The notes: generated by a model not told the origin, from the letters alone. 64,000 nucleotides of DNA from Pseudomonas typographi (GCF_014694385.1 NZ_JAAOCA010000003.1:180255-244254); one strand, 5' to 3'; counted from the stretch's first letter, positions 27,317-35,763 are shown. Translations and numbers: made by a program.

Positions 27317-27880
27317 TCAGGCGCTCCTCGTGGCGGGCAGCTCGATGATGGCTTGAGCGGTGCCGGTTCCGCCCAGCTTCGGGAACACATGCTGGGTGCT
27401 GTGCTGGTGTGCCTCCGGGCGGGGGTCTGTCATGGCGTCGAGGGGCAGGGTCACGTTGAAGCCCTGCTCATACGCCTCGCGGGCGGTCGACTCGACCCCG
27501 GTACCGGTGGCCACCCCGCTGATCACAACCTGGGTCACGCCCAACGCCTTCAATTGGCTGTCCAGGTCGGTGCTGGCGAATGCCCCCCAGGTTCGCTTCG
27601 TTACCACGATGTCACTGGGCTGCTGGCCGAGCTCGGGGATGAACTGCGCCCAATCGTCCGGAAACGGCCCGCGCTGGCGCCGCCGTTCGGTGCGCCCCGG
27701 AGCGCCCCCAGTGACGTTGACCAGCACCACCGGCAAGCCGCGTTCGCGAAATGCGTCAAGCAGCGCGCGGGCGCGCTCCACGACTCGGCCCATGGGCTCG
27801 CTGAGGGGGAAGCCAACGAGGCCTTTTTGCAGGTCGACGATGATCAGGGCGCTATGGGGGTCGAGCGTGGTGACGGCCAT
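27317..27880 (-). CDS. isochorismatase-like cysteine hydrolase family protein lacking the cysteine
   Basis: A 187-residue Rossmann-like protein of the isochorismatase/nicotinamidase superfamily. The catalytic Asp is in ALIIVDLQKG and the Lys in VVTKRTWGAF. The loop that normally carries the nucleophile (GVxTxxCVxxTAR) reads GVATGTGVESTAR, so glycine replaces cysteine. True isochorismatases such as PhzD and EntB also have a non-cysteine residue here, so the change can be functional. It is part of the MarR-controlled operon. It may hydrolyse an ether or ester by a different mechanism, or act on an unknown substrate. Confidence 0.85.
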   Translation of the reverse strand: MAVTTLDPHSALIIVDLQKGLVGFPLSEPMGRVVERARALLDAFRERGLPVVLVNVTGGAPGRTERRRQRGPFPDDWAQFIPELGQQPSDIVVTKRTWGAFASTDLDSQLKALGVTQVVISGVATGTGVESTAREAYEQGFNVTLPLDAMTDPRPEAHQHSTQHVFPKLGGTGTAQAIIELPATRSA

Positions 27881-27908
27881 GTTGTTTCCTGAAATGGCAG
27901 GGATGGGC

Positions 27909-28361
27909 TCAGAAGTCGGCGAGGCGCTGCAGCAGCTTCACCGCGGCTGCCAATTCGCCTTGTTCCTCGGGGGTCAGTTGCTCTTGCAGGGCACGGAACA
28001 GCCAATCGTCTTTAGCGGCCCGGTTTGCCGTAAGGGTTTTGCGAAAACGTGGCGTCAGGTCGATCAGGGTTTGCCGCCCATCGGTGGGGTCGGGTTTACC
28101 GCTGACGGCCTTCAACGCCTCCAGCCCGGCCACCGTGACCCGCATGGACTGCGGGCGAACACTTTCCGCCCGGGCCAGCGCGGACACCGTCGCCGGCCCG
28201 TCGCGGTCCAGGCGCAGAAGCACCGACTTTTGCGCAGACGTGAAATCATTGGGATGAGCTTGCTCCCGCAGCCGCCTGACCAGCTTACCCAGGGAAATGC
28301 GCAGTTCACCGGCCAGCGAGGCCGCCGACGGCGCTGCGGATGTGAGTGATGACTTAACCAT
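27909..28361 (-). CDS. MarR-family transcriptional regulator
   Basis: A 150-residue winged-helix protein. The recognition region reads FTSAQKSVLLRLDRDGPATVSALARAESVRPQSMRVTVAGLEA (about 50-92), followed by the wing with DPTDGRQTLIDLT, the conserved D-x-R segment of MarR proteins. It is the first gene of the operon with the isochorismatase-like protein, a small membrane protein and an MFS exporter. An inverted repeat 33 bp upstream of its start is a plausible autoregulatory operator. Confidence 0.9.
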   Translation of the reverse strand: MVKSSLTSAAPSAASLAGELRISLGKLVRRLREQAHPNDFTSAQKSVLLRLDRDGPATVSALARAESVRPQSMRVTVAGLEALKAVSGKPDPTDGRQTLIDLTPRFRKTLTANRAAKDDWLFRALQEQLTPEEQGELAAAVKLLQRLADF

Positions 28362-28393
28362 GCACCGACCCTACCATATATGCAGAAAGCCTG

Positions 28394-28408
28394 TACAGAT
28401 TAGCTGTA
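28394..28408. promoter_or_regulatory. inverted repeat upstream of the MarR operon
   Basis: TACAG (28394-28398) and CTGTA (28404-28408) are perfect complements around five bases, in an AT-rich patch 33 bp before the MarR start. The position fits a repressor operator. The arms are short, so chance occurrence is possible. Confidence 0.45.
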
Positions 28409-28593
28409 TTTAACGTTGTAGGGCGGCGCAGGGTGCCTACCCTGTATGGCTTTTTTGCGGGATCAAGCCTGTGGTATTCATTGAAATCTGCCCAAGCATA
28501 CGCACAAAACATCTGGCTGCGCCTGCCCACGGCAAAGCGCTTGGCGCCCCGCCCCGCCCTGGCAGGGCAGTGGGGCCCAGCGATAAGCGGTTA

Positions 28594-29574
28594 CTATCGC
28601 GCGGCTTCTAACGCGGCCAAGCGTGCGTTGTTGGCATTGGCCACGGCCAGCGCTTCGCGTGCCTGCGCCAGTGCCTGGTGGCTGCCCTGCAGCAACTGCT
28701 CTAATGCCACACGCTCGGCCTTGAATTCGGCGAGTTGCTCCAGCAGCACGCCTCGGGCGCCCTCTGCTTGGGCGGTGCGCGCCTGTAGCCCGGCCAGGGC
28801 ATGGGCCTGCTCGGCGGCCGCGTGTTGCGCGCCCACCAGCGCCTGCTCGCTTTGCTCGCAGCGAGCCAGCAGGCGCTCGCGTTCGCGCTCTACCCGGCTC
28901 AATTCGCCCTGGCACACCACCAAGCTTTGCTGCAATTGCAGCGCGTGGGCCTGGGCTTGCTGCACCTGTAACTCATGCCGGCGCAGTTCCTGCTCGCGCT
29001 GCTCCTTGGCGGCGGTGCGATAATGCTCCAGCGCATCGCGGGCATGGCGGTGTTTTTCTTCGAGCGACGCGACCTGGGCTTGTTTGTCGTCGACACGCAT
29101 CTGCAGGCCGGCATTGGCTTGGCCCAGCCCGGCATTGCGTGTTTGTTCAGCCTGCAACGAGGCTTGGGCGGTTTCCCGTGCTTCGGTTTCGCTGGCCAGG
29201 GCCTGGGTGGTCACTTGCAACTGTTGCCGCGCCTGTTCCAGCGCCGCCTGGTAATCGCCTGCCTGCCGCGCCCATTCGTCACGTTCGCCCTGGTGCTGGG
29301 CCTGGAGCTCGTCGATACGCGCTTGCGCCTCCCCCAGCAGGCGCTGCGCCAGTTGCCCCACCAACGCAGTGAGTTCATCGCTGATCGAGCCCGCGCCTGC
29401 GCTGAGCGAGCCCTCGGTTGCCTCCAATGCCCTGAGATAACGATGGATGGTGGTTTTCGAGCCGGTGTTGCCAAGCTCGATACGCACGGCGTCGATGCTG
29501 GGGTGCTCGCCACGCGCCAGTATTGCGTCACGTGCCTGCTGCACGCTGTCTTGATTGATGCCACCTCGGGCCAT
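28594..29574 (-). CDS. KfrA-like DNA-binding coiled-coil protein
   Basis: A 326-residue protein. Residues 1-55 match the KfrA N-terminal DNA-binding domain (GGINQDSVQQARDAILARGEHPSIDAV, then GSKTTIHRYLRAL). From about 85 to the end it is an almost uninterrupted alanine-, glutamine- and glutamate-rich coiled coil. Plasmid KfrA binds its own promoter region and helps partition; chromosomal copies often sit beside tyrosine recombinases. Here it lies 214 bp downstream of such a recombinase, separated by a ~150-bp terminal-repeat element. It may organise DNA at the neighbouring AT-rich site. GC content is ordinary. Confidence 0.88.
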   Translation of the reverse strand: MARGGINQDSVQQARDAILARGEHPSIDAVRIELGNTGSKTTIHRYLRALEATEGSLSAGAGSISDELTALVGQLAQRLLGEAQARIDELQAQHQGERDEWARQAGDYQAALEQARQQLQVTTQALASETEARETAQASLQAEQTRNAGLGQANAGLQMRVDDKQAQVASLEEKHRHARDALEHYRTAAKEQREQELRRHELQVQQAQAHALQLQQSLVVCQGELSRVERERERLLARCEQSEQALVGAQHAAAEQAHALAGLQARTAQAEGARGVLLEQLAEFKAERVALEQLLQGSHQALAQAREALAVANANNARLAALEAAR

Positions 29575-29610
29575 CTGCCTGCTCCGCCTTTCATACCGCT
29601 GTTAATGCCG

Positions 29611-29760
29611 GTGTGGTGTTTCAGAAGTTGCCTGCACCCTGTTCACTGTGCCGGCCTGCATTGCCCCTGCTCGCCATAGCCTGCTATGACGCATCAGGGC
29701 GCCGTGCCTGCGAGCAACACTCATGAATCACTGCCTGTGCGAACGTGTGAAACACCACAC
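29611..29760. repeat. ~150-bp terminal inverted repeat element, copy A
   Basis: The element is bounded by perfect 13-bp inverted repeats (GTGTGGTGTTTCA at 29611-29623 and TGAAACACCACAC at 29748-29760). Its right end carries the segment ATCACTGCCTGTGCGAACG, shared in diverged form with copies at 32.7 and 42.0 kb; the left end GTTTCA-x2-AG-x-T-x2-CTGCAC is shared with copy B. No reading frame is evident. It resembles a miniature inverted-repeat element, perhaps moved by a transposase elsewhere. I see no clear target-site duplication. Confidence 0.7.
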
Positions 29761-29788
29761 TAGACGCTGATTCTACCGTAAGTGCCCG

Positions 29789-30745
29789 TCATGCCGGGGC
29801 TTGCGCGGTGGGCAGGCGCCACAAGCGGCCGTCGGTGAGCCCGCTGTTGGCATCGAGGTAGCGCAGCGCCGAAACCGGGTCGCGCCAGCCCACATAACTC
29901 ATCAATGATTTCTGGTCCCAGCCGTTGCTGGCCGCCCAACCGGCAAAGCCGCGGCGCAACGAATGGCTGGAGATGCCCTGCTCCGCCACCCCCGCCTCAC
30001 ACAGCAGCCTACGTAACAGGCCGCCGACGCTATACGGGTGCAACGCCTGTTCACCCACCCGGCCCCAGCGATCGATCCGGCGAAACACTGGGCCATGCGC
30101 CAGGCCGGCGTGTGCAATCCAGGCCTCGTAAGCCTGCACCGGGCACAGCGACTGCAACGATGGCACGTGAAAGTGCGTGCCAAGGTTCTGCCGATCGTTC
30201 TTGGTGGTTGGCAGGAACAGCTTCATGCCTTGCCCCCGCTGCACCACGTTCCATTGCACCTGCAGCCGGCACAGCTCATCGCTGCGAAACGCCCGCCAGA
30301 ACCCCAGCAACAACAACGCTTGGTCGCGATAAAGGCGCGGCAGCCGGCGCACGTCGCCGCCGCTACGGGCCTGTTCGATTTGCCCGTGCAGCCAGCGCAC
30401 ACAACGCTGGAGCGCCGCCAACTGCAACGGCTGGGCTTGTTTGATTGGCTGCGGGTGGCTGGCGCGGATGCCACGCAATACTTCCTTGACGATGGGCGCC
30501 TTAGTGGGGTCGGGAAAACCCTGTGCGGCGTGCCAGTGGGCCAGGCCCGCCAGCCGCGACCTGAGAGTATTGATCGACAGCGCCGCGCCGTAGGCCGCCA
30601 GGTACGCCGCGACAGTGTCGCCGGTGGCCGGCAAAAAACCACCCCAATGCTGCTCGTAATGGTCCACCGCAGCCTGGTAACTGCGCTGGGTATTGGCGCG
30701 CCGGCCAGCGGCACGGTAGCGCTCGACTGCCGAGGGGTCTTGCAT
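29789..30745 (-). CDS. tyrosine recombinase/integrase
   Basis: A 318-residue site-specific recombinase. The N-terminal SAM-like core-binding domain is about residues 1-105; the catalytic domain follows with arginine in WRAFRSDEL, lysine in PTTKNDRQN, H-x-x-R in SHSLRRGF, tryptophan in YVGWRDP and the nucleophile tyrosine in SALRYLDAN. All catalytic residues are present, so it is probably active. Its promoter lies toward an AT-rich repeat-bearing segment at 30790-30900 that may be its binding site. No excisionase, phage or conjugation gene accompanies it. Confidence 0.92.
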   Translation of the reverse strand: MQDPSAVERYRAAGRRANTQRSYQAAVDHYEQHWGGFLPATGDTVAAYLAAYGAALSINTLRSRLAGLAHWHAAQGFPDPTKAPIVKEVLRGIRASHPQPIKQAQPLQLAALQRCVRWLHGQIEQARSGGDVRRLPRLYRDQALLLLGFWRAFRSDELCRLQVQWNVVQRGQGMKLFLPTTKNDRQNLGTHFHVPSLQSLCPVQAYEAWIAHAGLAHGPVFRRIDRWGRVGEQALHPYSVGGLLRRLLCEAGVAEQGISSHSLRRGFAGWAASNGWDQKSLMSYVGWRDPVSALRYLDANSGLTDGRLWRLPTAQAPA

Positions 30746-30797
30746 AACGGCTCCAGTACGGGAGGGGCGGCCCTGGGCACCCGAATGGCGGTCAACG

Positions 30798-30819
30798 TTT
30801 GATAACCGATATTATCAAA
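30798..30819. repeat. perfect 8-bp inverted repeat upstream of the integrase
   Basis: TTTGATAA (30798-30805) and TTATCAAA (30812-30819) are perfect complements with a 6-bp spacer, a spacing typical of tyrosine-recombinase core sites and of dimeric repressor operators. A second overlapping pair, GATAT/ATATC, follows. It lies 53 bp upstream of the integrase start. Confidence 0.65.
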
Positions 30820-30863
30820 TATCAGATTATTAGGAGCTAATAAATTTTATTACCGTTTTATAG

Positions 30864-30892
30864 TACATACCATTTGGATACATACCATGGTA
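30864..30892. repeat. direct repeat pair with palindrome, iteron-like
   Basis: TACATACCAT occurs at 30864-30873 and again at 30879-30888, a period of 15 bp. The second copy merges into the 10-bp palindrome TACCATGGTA at 30883-30892. Such an array could be bound by the KfrA-like protein or the recombinase. Confidence 0.6.
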
Positions 30893-31119
30893 CAGAAGAC
30901 CCCTGAAAATTCACCTGCTGGTCGTAATCAGCGCTGTCCGCAAAGGGGCGGCCGCTGCCATCTTCGCCAAACCGTGGCGTGGTAGCCCGGCGGCGCTATA
31001 TGCACGCAGCGCGACAGATAACGCAGAACCGCCTGCGCAGCAGGCGTACCCGCCACCCCCCCAGGGGATCTACCGCCATGGCATCAGCGAAACCGATGCT
31101 TGGTGCAACCAGCACTATG

Positions 31120-31967
31120 GCAAGCAAACTGTTCACCCCGGAGGTGGCGCCGTTCACGCCAAGCCCGCAAGCCGACCCGGTGGTCAACCGGGCTGCCTAC
31201 CTGGTGCAAACCCTGGGGTCATTGCGGTGCTTGCCATACGCCGCGGGCCCTGACCCTGCAGGAAAAAGCCCTGAACGAGGCCGACGGTAACGCGTTTCTT
31301 TCTGGCAGCGAACCCTTGGAGGGTTGGATCGCCAAAAGCCTGCGGGGCGACCACAAGGACGGCTTGGGTAGCTGGAGCGAAGACCTACTGATGGCCTTCT
31401 TCAAGCCCAGCCACAGCGACCGCAGTGCGGTGTTCGGTGGCATGAGCGACGTAGTCGAGCACAGCTTGCAGCACCTGAGCGATCAAGACCTGACCGCGAT
31501 CGCCCGTTACCTGAAAGCCTGCCGCCGGTGAATGCCGGCGACGCGCCCTATCAGTACGATGGCGCGGTCGGCCACGCGTTGTGGAAGGGTGACGACACCA
31601 AGCCCGGGGCCTCGGCGTACCTGGACAATTGCGCCGCCTGCCACCGCACCGACGGCCGCGGCTAAACCCGGGTGTTCCCAGTTGGCGGGCAACCCGGTGG
31701 TGCAAACGGCTGATGCCACGTCGCTGAGTCACACCGTACTGCGCGGCAATAGGTGGGTGGCCACCCGCACGGCGCCCTCGACGTTCGCCATGCCCAGCTT
31801 CGGCTGGTGGCTGAAGGACCAACAAGTGGCCGACGTGGTGAACTTCATTCGCAGCAGCGGGGGGCAACCAGGCCGGCGCGGTCACGGCGGGGCAAGTGGC
31901 CGATGTGCGTAAAACCGACCTGCCCCGTGCCTCCAAGGACGACGTGGGGCAGGTGACGTCACCTTAG
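31120..31967 (+). pseudogene. 5'-truncated, frameshifted membrane-bound dehydrogenase cytochrome c
   Basis: Conceptual translation in successive frames gives the second and third heme regions of an alcohol/gluconate dehydrogenase cytochrome c subunit. SKLFTPEVAPFTP starts the similarity near 31120. A frame change near 31215 enters GHCGACHTPRALTLQEKAL (heme motif CGACH) and continues to a stop at 31531. Another frame gives DNCAACHRTDGRG (heme motif CAACH) before a stop near 31665. A third gives LAGNPVVQTADATSL to FAMPSFGWWLKDQQVADVVNF, and a last change near 31860 gives the end to TAG at 31965-31967. The signal peptide and first heme domain are absent. At least three frame disruptions exclude function. 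Confidence 0.88.
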
Positions 31968-32094
31968 TGCCGGCTGGCACAGCGATGAAGGCGGCTTTCA
32001 AACTGCCTTTATCGCCCTTGTGCGATGTTCAGTGCCAGTTGTAGAGCGCTGGGCCTCAGCAGAGCCGTGATTGCGCCAATGGTTGTGCACCACA

Positions 32095-32274
32095 TTAAAA
32101 CAGCTTGAACACGCCCATCGAGTACAATACCGCTGCGGCAAACCCGGCACCGATGCCAAACGGAATCACGCCATAGCGGGTCAAGAACGTTTCGCGCCGT
32201 TGCAGCAAGGCGTCGACGGCGGCCCCTTCGCGGCGGATGGCGTCAAGTTGTGTTTGAAGTTCCTGGCGGCTCAT
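32095..32274 (-). CDS. 59-residue single-span membrane protein
   Basis: A short frame starting at the ATG ending at 32274, with AGAGGT 6 bp upstream. The protein begins MSRQELQTQLDAIRREGAAV, an amphipathic charged helix, then a hydrophobic segment from about residue 34 to 57 containing GIGAGFAAAVLY. The third-position GC bias is coding-like. It is likely a real small membrane protein; function unknown. It follows a second small membrane protein gene on the same strand after 60 bp. Confidence 0.65.
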   Translation of the reverse strand: MSRQELQTQLDAIRREGAAVDALLQRRETFLTRYGVIPFGIGAGFAAAVLYSMGVFKLF

Positions 32275-32334
32275 GTCTTACCTCTGTGCTGGCTCAGGTG
32301 CGCAGGGCCAATGTGAACCTTCGCCATCAAAATT

Positions 32335-32535
32335 TCAAGTAAGAGGGTGAAGCAGAAAACGCGCCATCGCGGCAATCGCGGTCAAGATCGCGGCACCGAC
32401 GAACAGCGGGTAAAATACCGCGTCGCGGCGGTATTTGCGCTCCTCGGCCACGAGCTTGCGTGCCTCGGCATTAAGCTTGCGGGCTTCTGCGATCAGCCGC
32501 TCCAACTCCAATGCATCGCGCTCTTCTCTTTGCAC
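32335..32535 (-). CDS. 66-residue coiled helix plus membrane anchor protein
   Basis: Starts at GTG (32533-32535) with a purine-rich AAGGGGGG just upstream. The first 38 residues form a charged helix with heptad-like repeats (LERLIAEARKLNAEARKLVAEERK), followed by one membrane segment (about 43-62). Its layout matches the 59-residue protein downstream: cytoplasmic helix then one span. They may be a pair. No family recognised. Confidence 0.65.
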   Translation of the reverse strand: MQREERDALELERLIAEARKLNAEARKLVAEERKYRRDAVFYPLFVGAAILTAIAAMARFLLHPLT

Positions 32536-32617
32536 TGCACCCCCCTTGGTAGCTCACCGGCAGAGCATAACCTATGGGCGGCCGGGGTCGAAATATAGCA
32601 CTGGCCTATAATGCTGT

Positions 32618-32766
32618 TAGGGTGTTTCATTAGCTCGCTGCACAACACCAGCGGTGCCTTTCGTTGCCAGGCCGCCCATCGCCACAGCCCTCGATGGCTT
32701 ATCAGGCACCTTGCCCAACAACAACATTCACCCATCAATGCTTGTGCGAGCGTCTCAAATACCCTA
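32618..32766. repeat. ~150-bp terminal inverted repeat element, copy B
   Basis: Ends TAGGGTGTTTCA (32618-32629) and TCAAATACCCTA (32755-32766) form a 12-bp inverted repeat with two mismatches. From GTGTTTCA inward it aligns with copy A over nearly equal length; by eye the right 40 bp match at about 30 positions, including TGTGCGA-G-CGT. Together with the small genes it fills the space before cobE. Confidence 0.65.
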
Positions 32767-32799
32767 CCGGCCTTTGCCGCCCCCACTTGAAGGTGCACC

Positions 32800-33198
32800 A
32801 TGTTGATTGCCGGTATCGGTTGCCGCCGTGGCACCAGCTTCGAAGCCTTGCTCGGTCTGCTCGAACACGGCTTGGCCGGGCGCCCGCTCGGCGCTGTGCA
32901 GGGGTTGGCCAGCATCGAGCAAAAACAACATGAGCCGGGGCTACAGCGCTTAGCGCAGCACCTGGGCCTGCCATTGGCTGTGTACAGCGCGGCGCGGTTA
33001 AGCGCCTTCGACAGCCAGCTCAGCCACCGCTCGGCCGCCAGCCTGCGCCACACCGGTTGCGCGGGCGTGGCCGAAAGCGCCGCCCTCGCCCATTGCCAAC
33101 ACTTGACCGGGCGCCCGGCAGCCCTCAGCATGCCGCGCCTGGCCAGTGCCGAAGCAACCCTGGCGCTGGCCGAACCTCTTTTACTGCACGATGCTTAG
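32800..33198 (+). CDS. cobE: cobalamin biosynthesis protein CobE
   Basis: A 132-residue protein resembling CobE/the C-terminal domain of CbiG: IAGIGCRRGTSFEALLGLLEHGL at the start, ASIEQKQHEPGL and the threonine/alanine-rich GCAGVAESAAL loop. It is implicated in the aerobic cobalamin ring-contraction part of the pathway. It is 3 bp upstream of the precorrin-4 methyltransferase gene, consistent with the cobE-cobM pairing seen in pseudomonads. Confidence 0.88.
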   Translation: MLIAGIGCRRGTSFEALLGLLEHGLAGRPLGAVQGLASIEQKQHEPGLQRLAQHLGLPLAVYSAARLSAFDSQLSHRSAASLRHTGCAGVAESAALAHCQHLTGRPAALSMPRLASAEATLALAEPLLLHDA

Positions 33199-33201
33199 TT
33201 C

Positions 33202-33954
33202 ATGACCGTTTATTTTATTGGGGCCGGGCCAGGCGACCCGGAGTTGATCACCGTCAAGGGCCAACGTTTGATCCGAACCTGCCCGGTGATCGTCTACGCG
33301 GGCTCGCTGGTGCCAGCGGCGGTGCTTGACGGCCACCGCGCCGTGGCAGTGATCGACAGCGCAGCGCTGAACCTTGGGCAAATCATCGAGCACCTGGCCC
33401 GGGCCCATGCCCGCGGCCAAGATGTAGCACGGGTGCACTCCGGTGACCCGAGCCTATATGGCGCGATCGGTGAGCAGATACGTGAGCTGCGCCGCCTCGG
33501 CATCGATTTCGAGATCGTCCCCGGGGTGACCGCCGCCGCGGCCTGCGCGGCCGCCTTGGAAACCGAGTTGACCTTGCCCGGGCTTGCGCAAACCGTGATC
33601 CTTACCCGCTATGCTGGCCGCTCGCCGATGCCCGCCGGCGAAACGCTGGCAGACCTCGCACGCCACGGCAGCACACTAGCAATCCATTTGGGGGTCAAAC
33701 ACCTTGCAGCGATCGTCGGCGAACTGTTGCCGCACTACGGCCCCGACTGCCCGGCTGCGGTGGTGCACAGGGCCAGTTGGCCAGACCAAGCCATCGCCCG
33801 GGGCACCTTGGCCACCCTCGAACGGCAGGTGGCCGAGCAAGGGTTTCGCCGCACGGCGCTGATCCTGGTGGGGCGGGTGCTGGGCAGCGACCCGTTCGAG
33901 GCGTCGAACCTCTACCGGGCCGGCCACGCCCACCTGTACCGGCCGGGGAAATAA
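33202..33954 (+). CDS. cobM: precorrin-4 C(11)-methyltransferase
   Basis: A 250-residue SAM-dependent tetrapyrrole methyltransferase. VYFIGAGPGDPELITVKGQRLI at the N-terminus is the family signature; HSGDPSLYGAIGEQ is the second conserved region. CobM methylates C-11 of precorrin-4 in aerobic cobalamin synthesis, which supplies the cofactor of MetH encoded 2 kb away. Only cobE and cobM are here; the other cob genes must be elsewhere. No cobalamin riboswitch is evident upstream. Confidence 0.93.
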   Translation: MTVYFIGAGPGDPELITVKGQRLIRTCPVIVYAGSLVPAAVLDGHRAVAVIDSAALNLGQIIEHLARAHARGQDVARVHSGDPSLYGAIGEQIRELRRLGIDFEIVPGVTAAAACAAALETELTLPGLAQTVILTRYAGRSPMPAGETLADLARHGSTLAIHLGVKHLAAIVGELLPHYGPDCPAAVVHRASWPDQAIARGTLATLERQVAEQGFRRTALILVGRVLGSDPFEASNLYRAGHAHLYRPGK

Positions 33955-33960
33955 CCGGGT

Positions 33961-34554
<594 letters not shown>

Positions 34555-34602
34555 TCACAGACTTACCGGCAGTGTACGCCAACCCTACCCCGGAATAAAG
34601 TC

Positions 34603-35640
34603 CTACCAATTTTGTCGGGTAAGAGGTAGGGCCACCGGTTGAGCGCGCGTGCGAGGTGCCCAGGCCTTGGCCCACCGATACAGGCGTTTTTCTAGTAATG
34701 CGTAACTGAGCGACGATACGACCGCGATCAGCGGCACGCAGAACCCGAAAAACACCCCATAGGCGCTGGCGCCCCATTGCTGAACGATACAGCGGCCGGC
34801 GTACAACACCAGCAGGTGCACCAGGTACACCGAATACGACCGGTCCCCCAATGCCTTGAGCACCCGCGCACCTTTGAAATAGGGCTCCAGCGCTACGCAG
34901 CCGAGCACGATCAACGCGCTGGGTAACCCCCAATCCATCAGCCGGTCGTTCGGCTCAAGCCAGTAGATCGCCACAGCGCCCATGCCGACCAATGCCAGTG
35001 GCCACCATAGCCCCGCTCGGATCCAGCCCCGCCGCCAAGCCACACCAATGGCAATACCAAGCAGAAACTCATAAACAATAGTATTGGCGTAAAATCGGCT
35101 CGCCCAGCCAAACCGCGTTGCGCCTTCCACGATCACGAACAGCACCACCGCTACCAGCATCGGCCGTAACCGCCGCGGCGCCAGAAACATCAACGAGAAC
35201 ACCAGGTAAAAGAACACCTCGTAGTTAAGTGTCCAGCCCACGTTCAACGTGGGATACAGGCCGTAACCGCCCGGGTTTTCGGTGGGGATGAACAGCAGCG
35301 ATTGCACGAAAGTCGCCCAGGTCACTTCTGGATGCGGCAGGTAGGCCCCCGCGCTGACCAACAGCAACCCCGTCAGCACCGTATAGAACCAGTACGCCGG
35401 GACGATGCGCAGCAGCCGGTTAAGCAAAAAACGTTGCGGTGTCTGGGGCTTGCTGAGGGTCGACAAGTAGATCACCAACCCGCTGATCACGAAGAAAATG
35501 TCCACCCCTGCAGCCCCTCGGCTGCTAAAGAAATGGCCAATGGGGCCTTCGGCATGAAAATCGAAAAAAATCTGCATGAAGTGGTGGCACACAACCATCC
35601 ACGCGGCGAGCGCCCGTAGCGCCTGAATCGAAATCAACAT
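34603..35640 (-). CDS. acyltransferase 3 family membrane protein (OafA/YrhL-like)
   Basis: A 345-residue multispan membrane protein. The family motif is at the start: IQALRALAAWMVVCHHF, and GAAGVDIFFVISGLVIY near residue 45-60. Such enzymes O-acetylate surface polysaccharides, lipopolysaccharide or peptidoglycan. I use the ATG ending at 35640, matching the family N-terminus. It sits alone between nfuA and metH; its third-position GC appears slightly lower than its neighbours, which may hint at acquisition, but I did not compute this. Confidence 0.88.
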   Translation of the reverse strand: MLISIQALRALAAWMVVCHHFMQIFFDFHAEGPIGHFFSSRGAAGVDIFFVISGLVIYLSTLSKPQTPQRFLLNRLLRIVPAYWFYTVLTGLLLVSAGAYLPHPEVTWATFVQSLLFIPTENPGGYGLYPTLNVGWTLNYEVFFYLVFSLMFLAPRRLRPMLVAVVLFVIVEGATRFGWASRFYANTIVYEFLLGIAIGVAWRRGWIRAGLWWPLALVGMGAVAIYWLEPNDRLMDWGLPSALIVLGCVALEPYFKGARVLKALGDRSYSVYLVHLLVLYAGRCIVQQWGASAYGVFFGFCVPLIAVVSSLSYALLEKRLYRWAKAWAPRTRAQPVALPLTRQNW

Positions 35641-35763
35641 CGGGTATTGCCCTTTACTGCGACGGCTAATGTGCACCCACTGCATGCACCCACCGAAGTT
35701 GTGACTACAAAATGGTTAGGCTGCTCGGTCGGTTTGACCAGCGGCCGTCGAATCGCGTGAACA

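Larger units (their letters stand above)
30746..31119. other. AT-rich segment between integrase and cytochrome pseudogene
   Basis: No gene is evident in these 374 bases. The part 30795-30895 is strikingly AT-rich compared with all flanking DNA and contains the inverted and direct repeats listed separately; the rest (30900-31119) is GC-rich and seems to be the junction with the truncated cytochrome gene. It should hold the integrase promoter and possibly a recombination site. Confidence 0.65.

Noticed and set aside
28429..28456. CAGGGT/ACCCTG hairpin followed by six T residues
   Set aside because: It looks like a plus-strand terminator, but the T run is separated from the stem by 6 nt and no plus-strand transcript source is evident; too weak to annotate.
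28975..29679. 234-codon plus-strand frame
   Set aside because: Antisense to the KfrA-like gene, whose repetitive codons create open frames on the other strand.
30746..30900. Replication origin with iterons
   Set aside because: AT-rich repeats and a KfrA-like gene recall plasmids, but no Rep protein is present and the surroundings are chromosomal; treated only as a binding or recombination site.
32536..32799. Possible cobalamin riboswitch before cobE
   Set aside because: No B12-box-like conserved segment; the region is occupied by the inverted-repeat element copy B.
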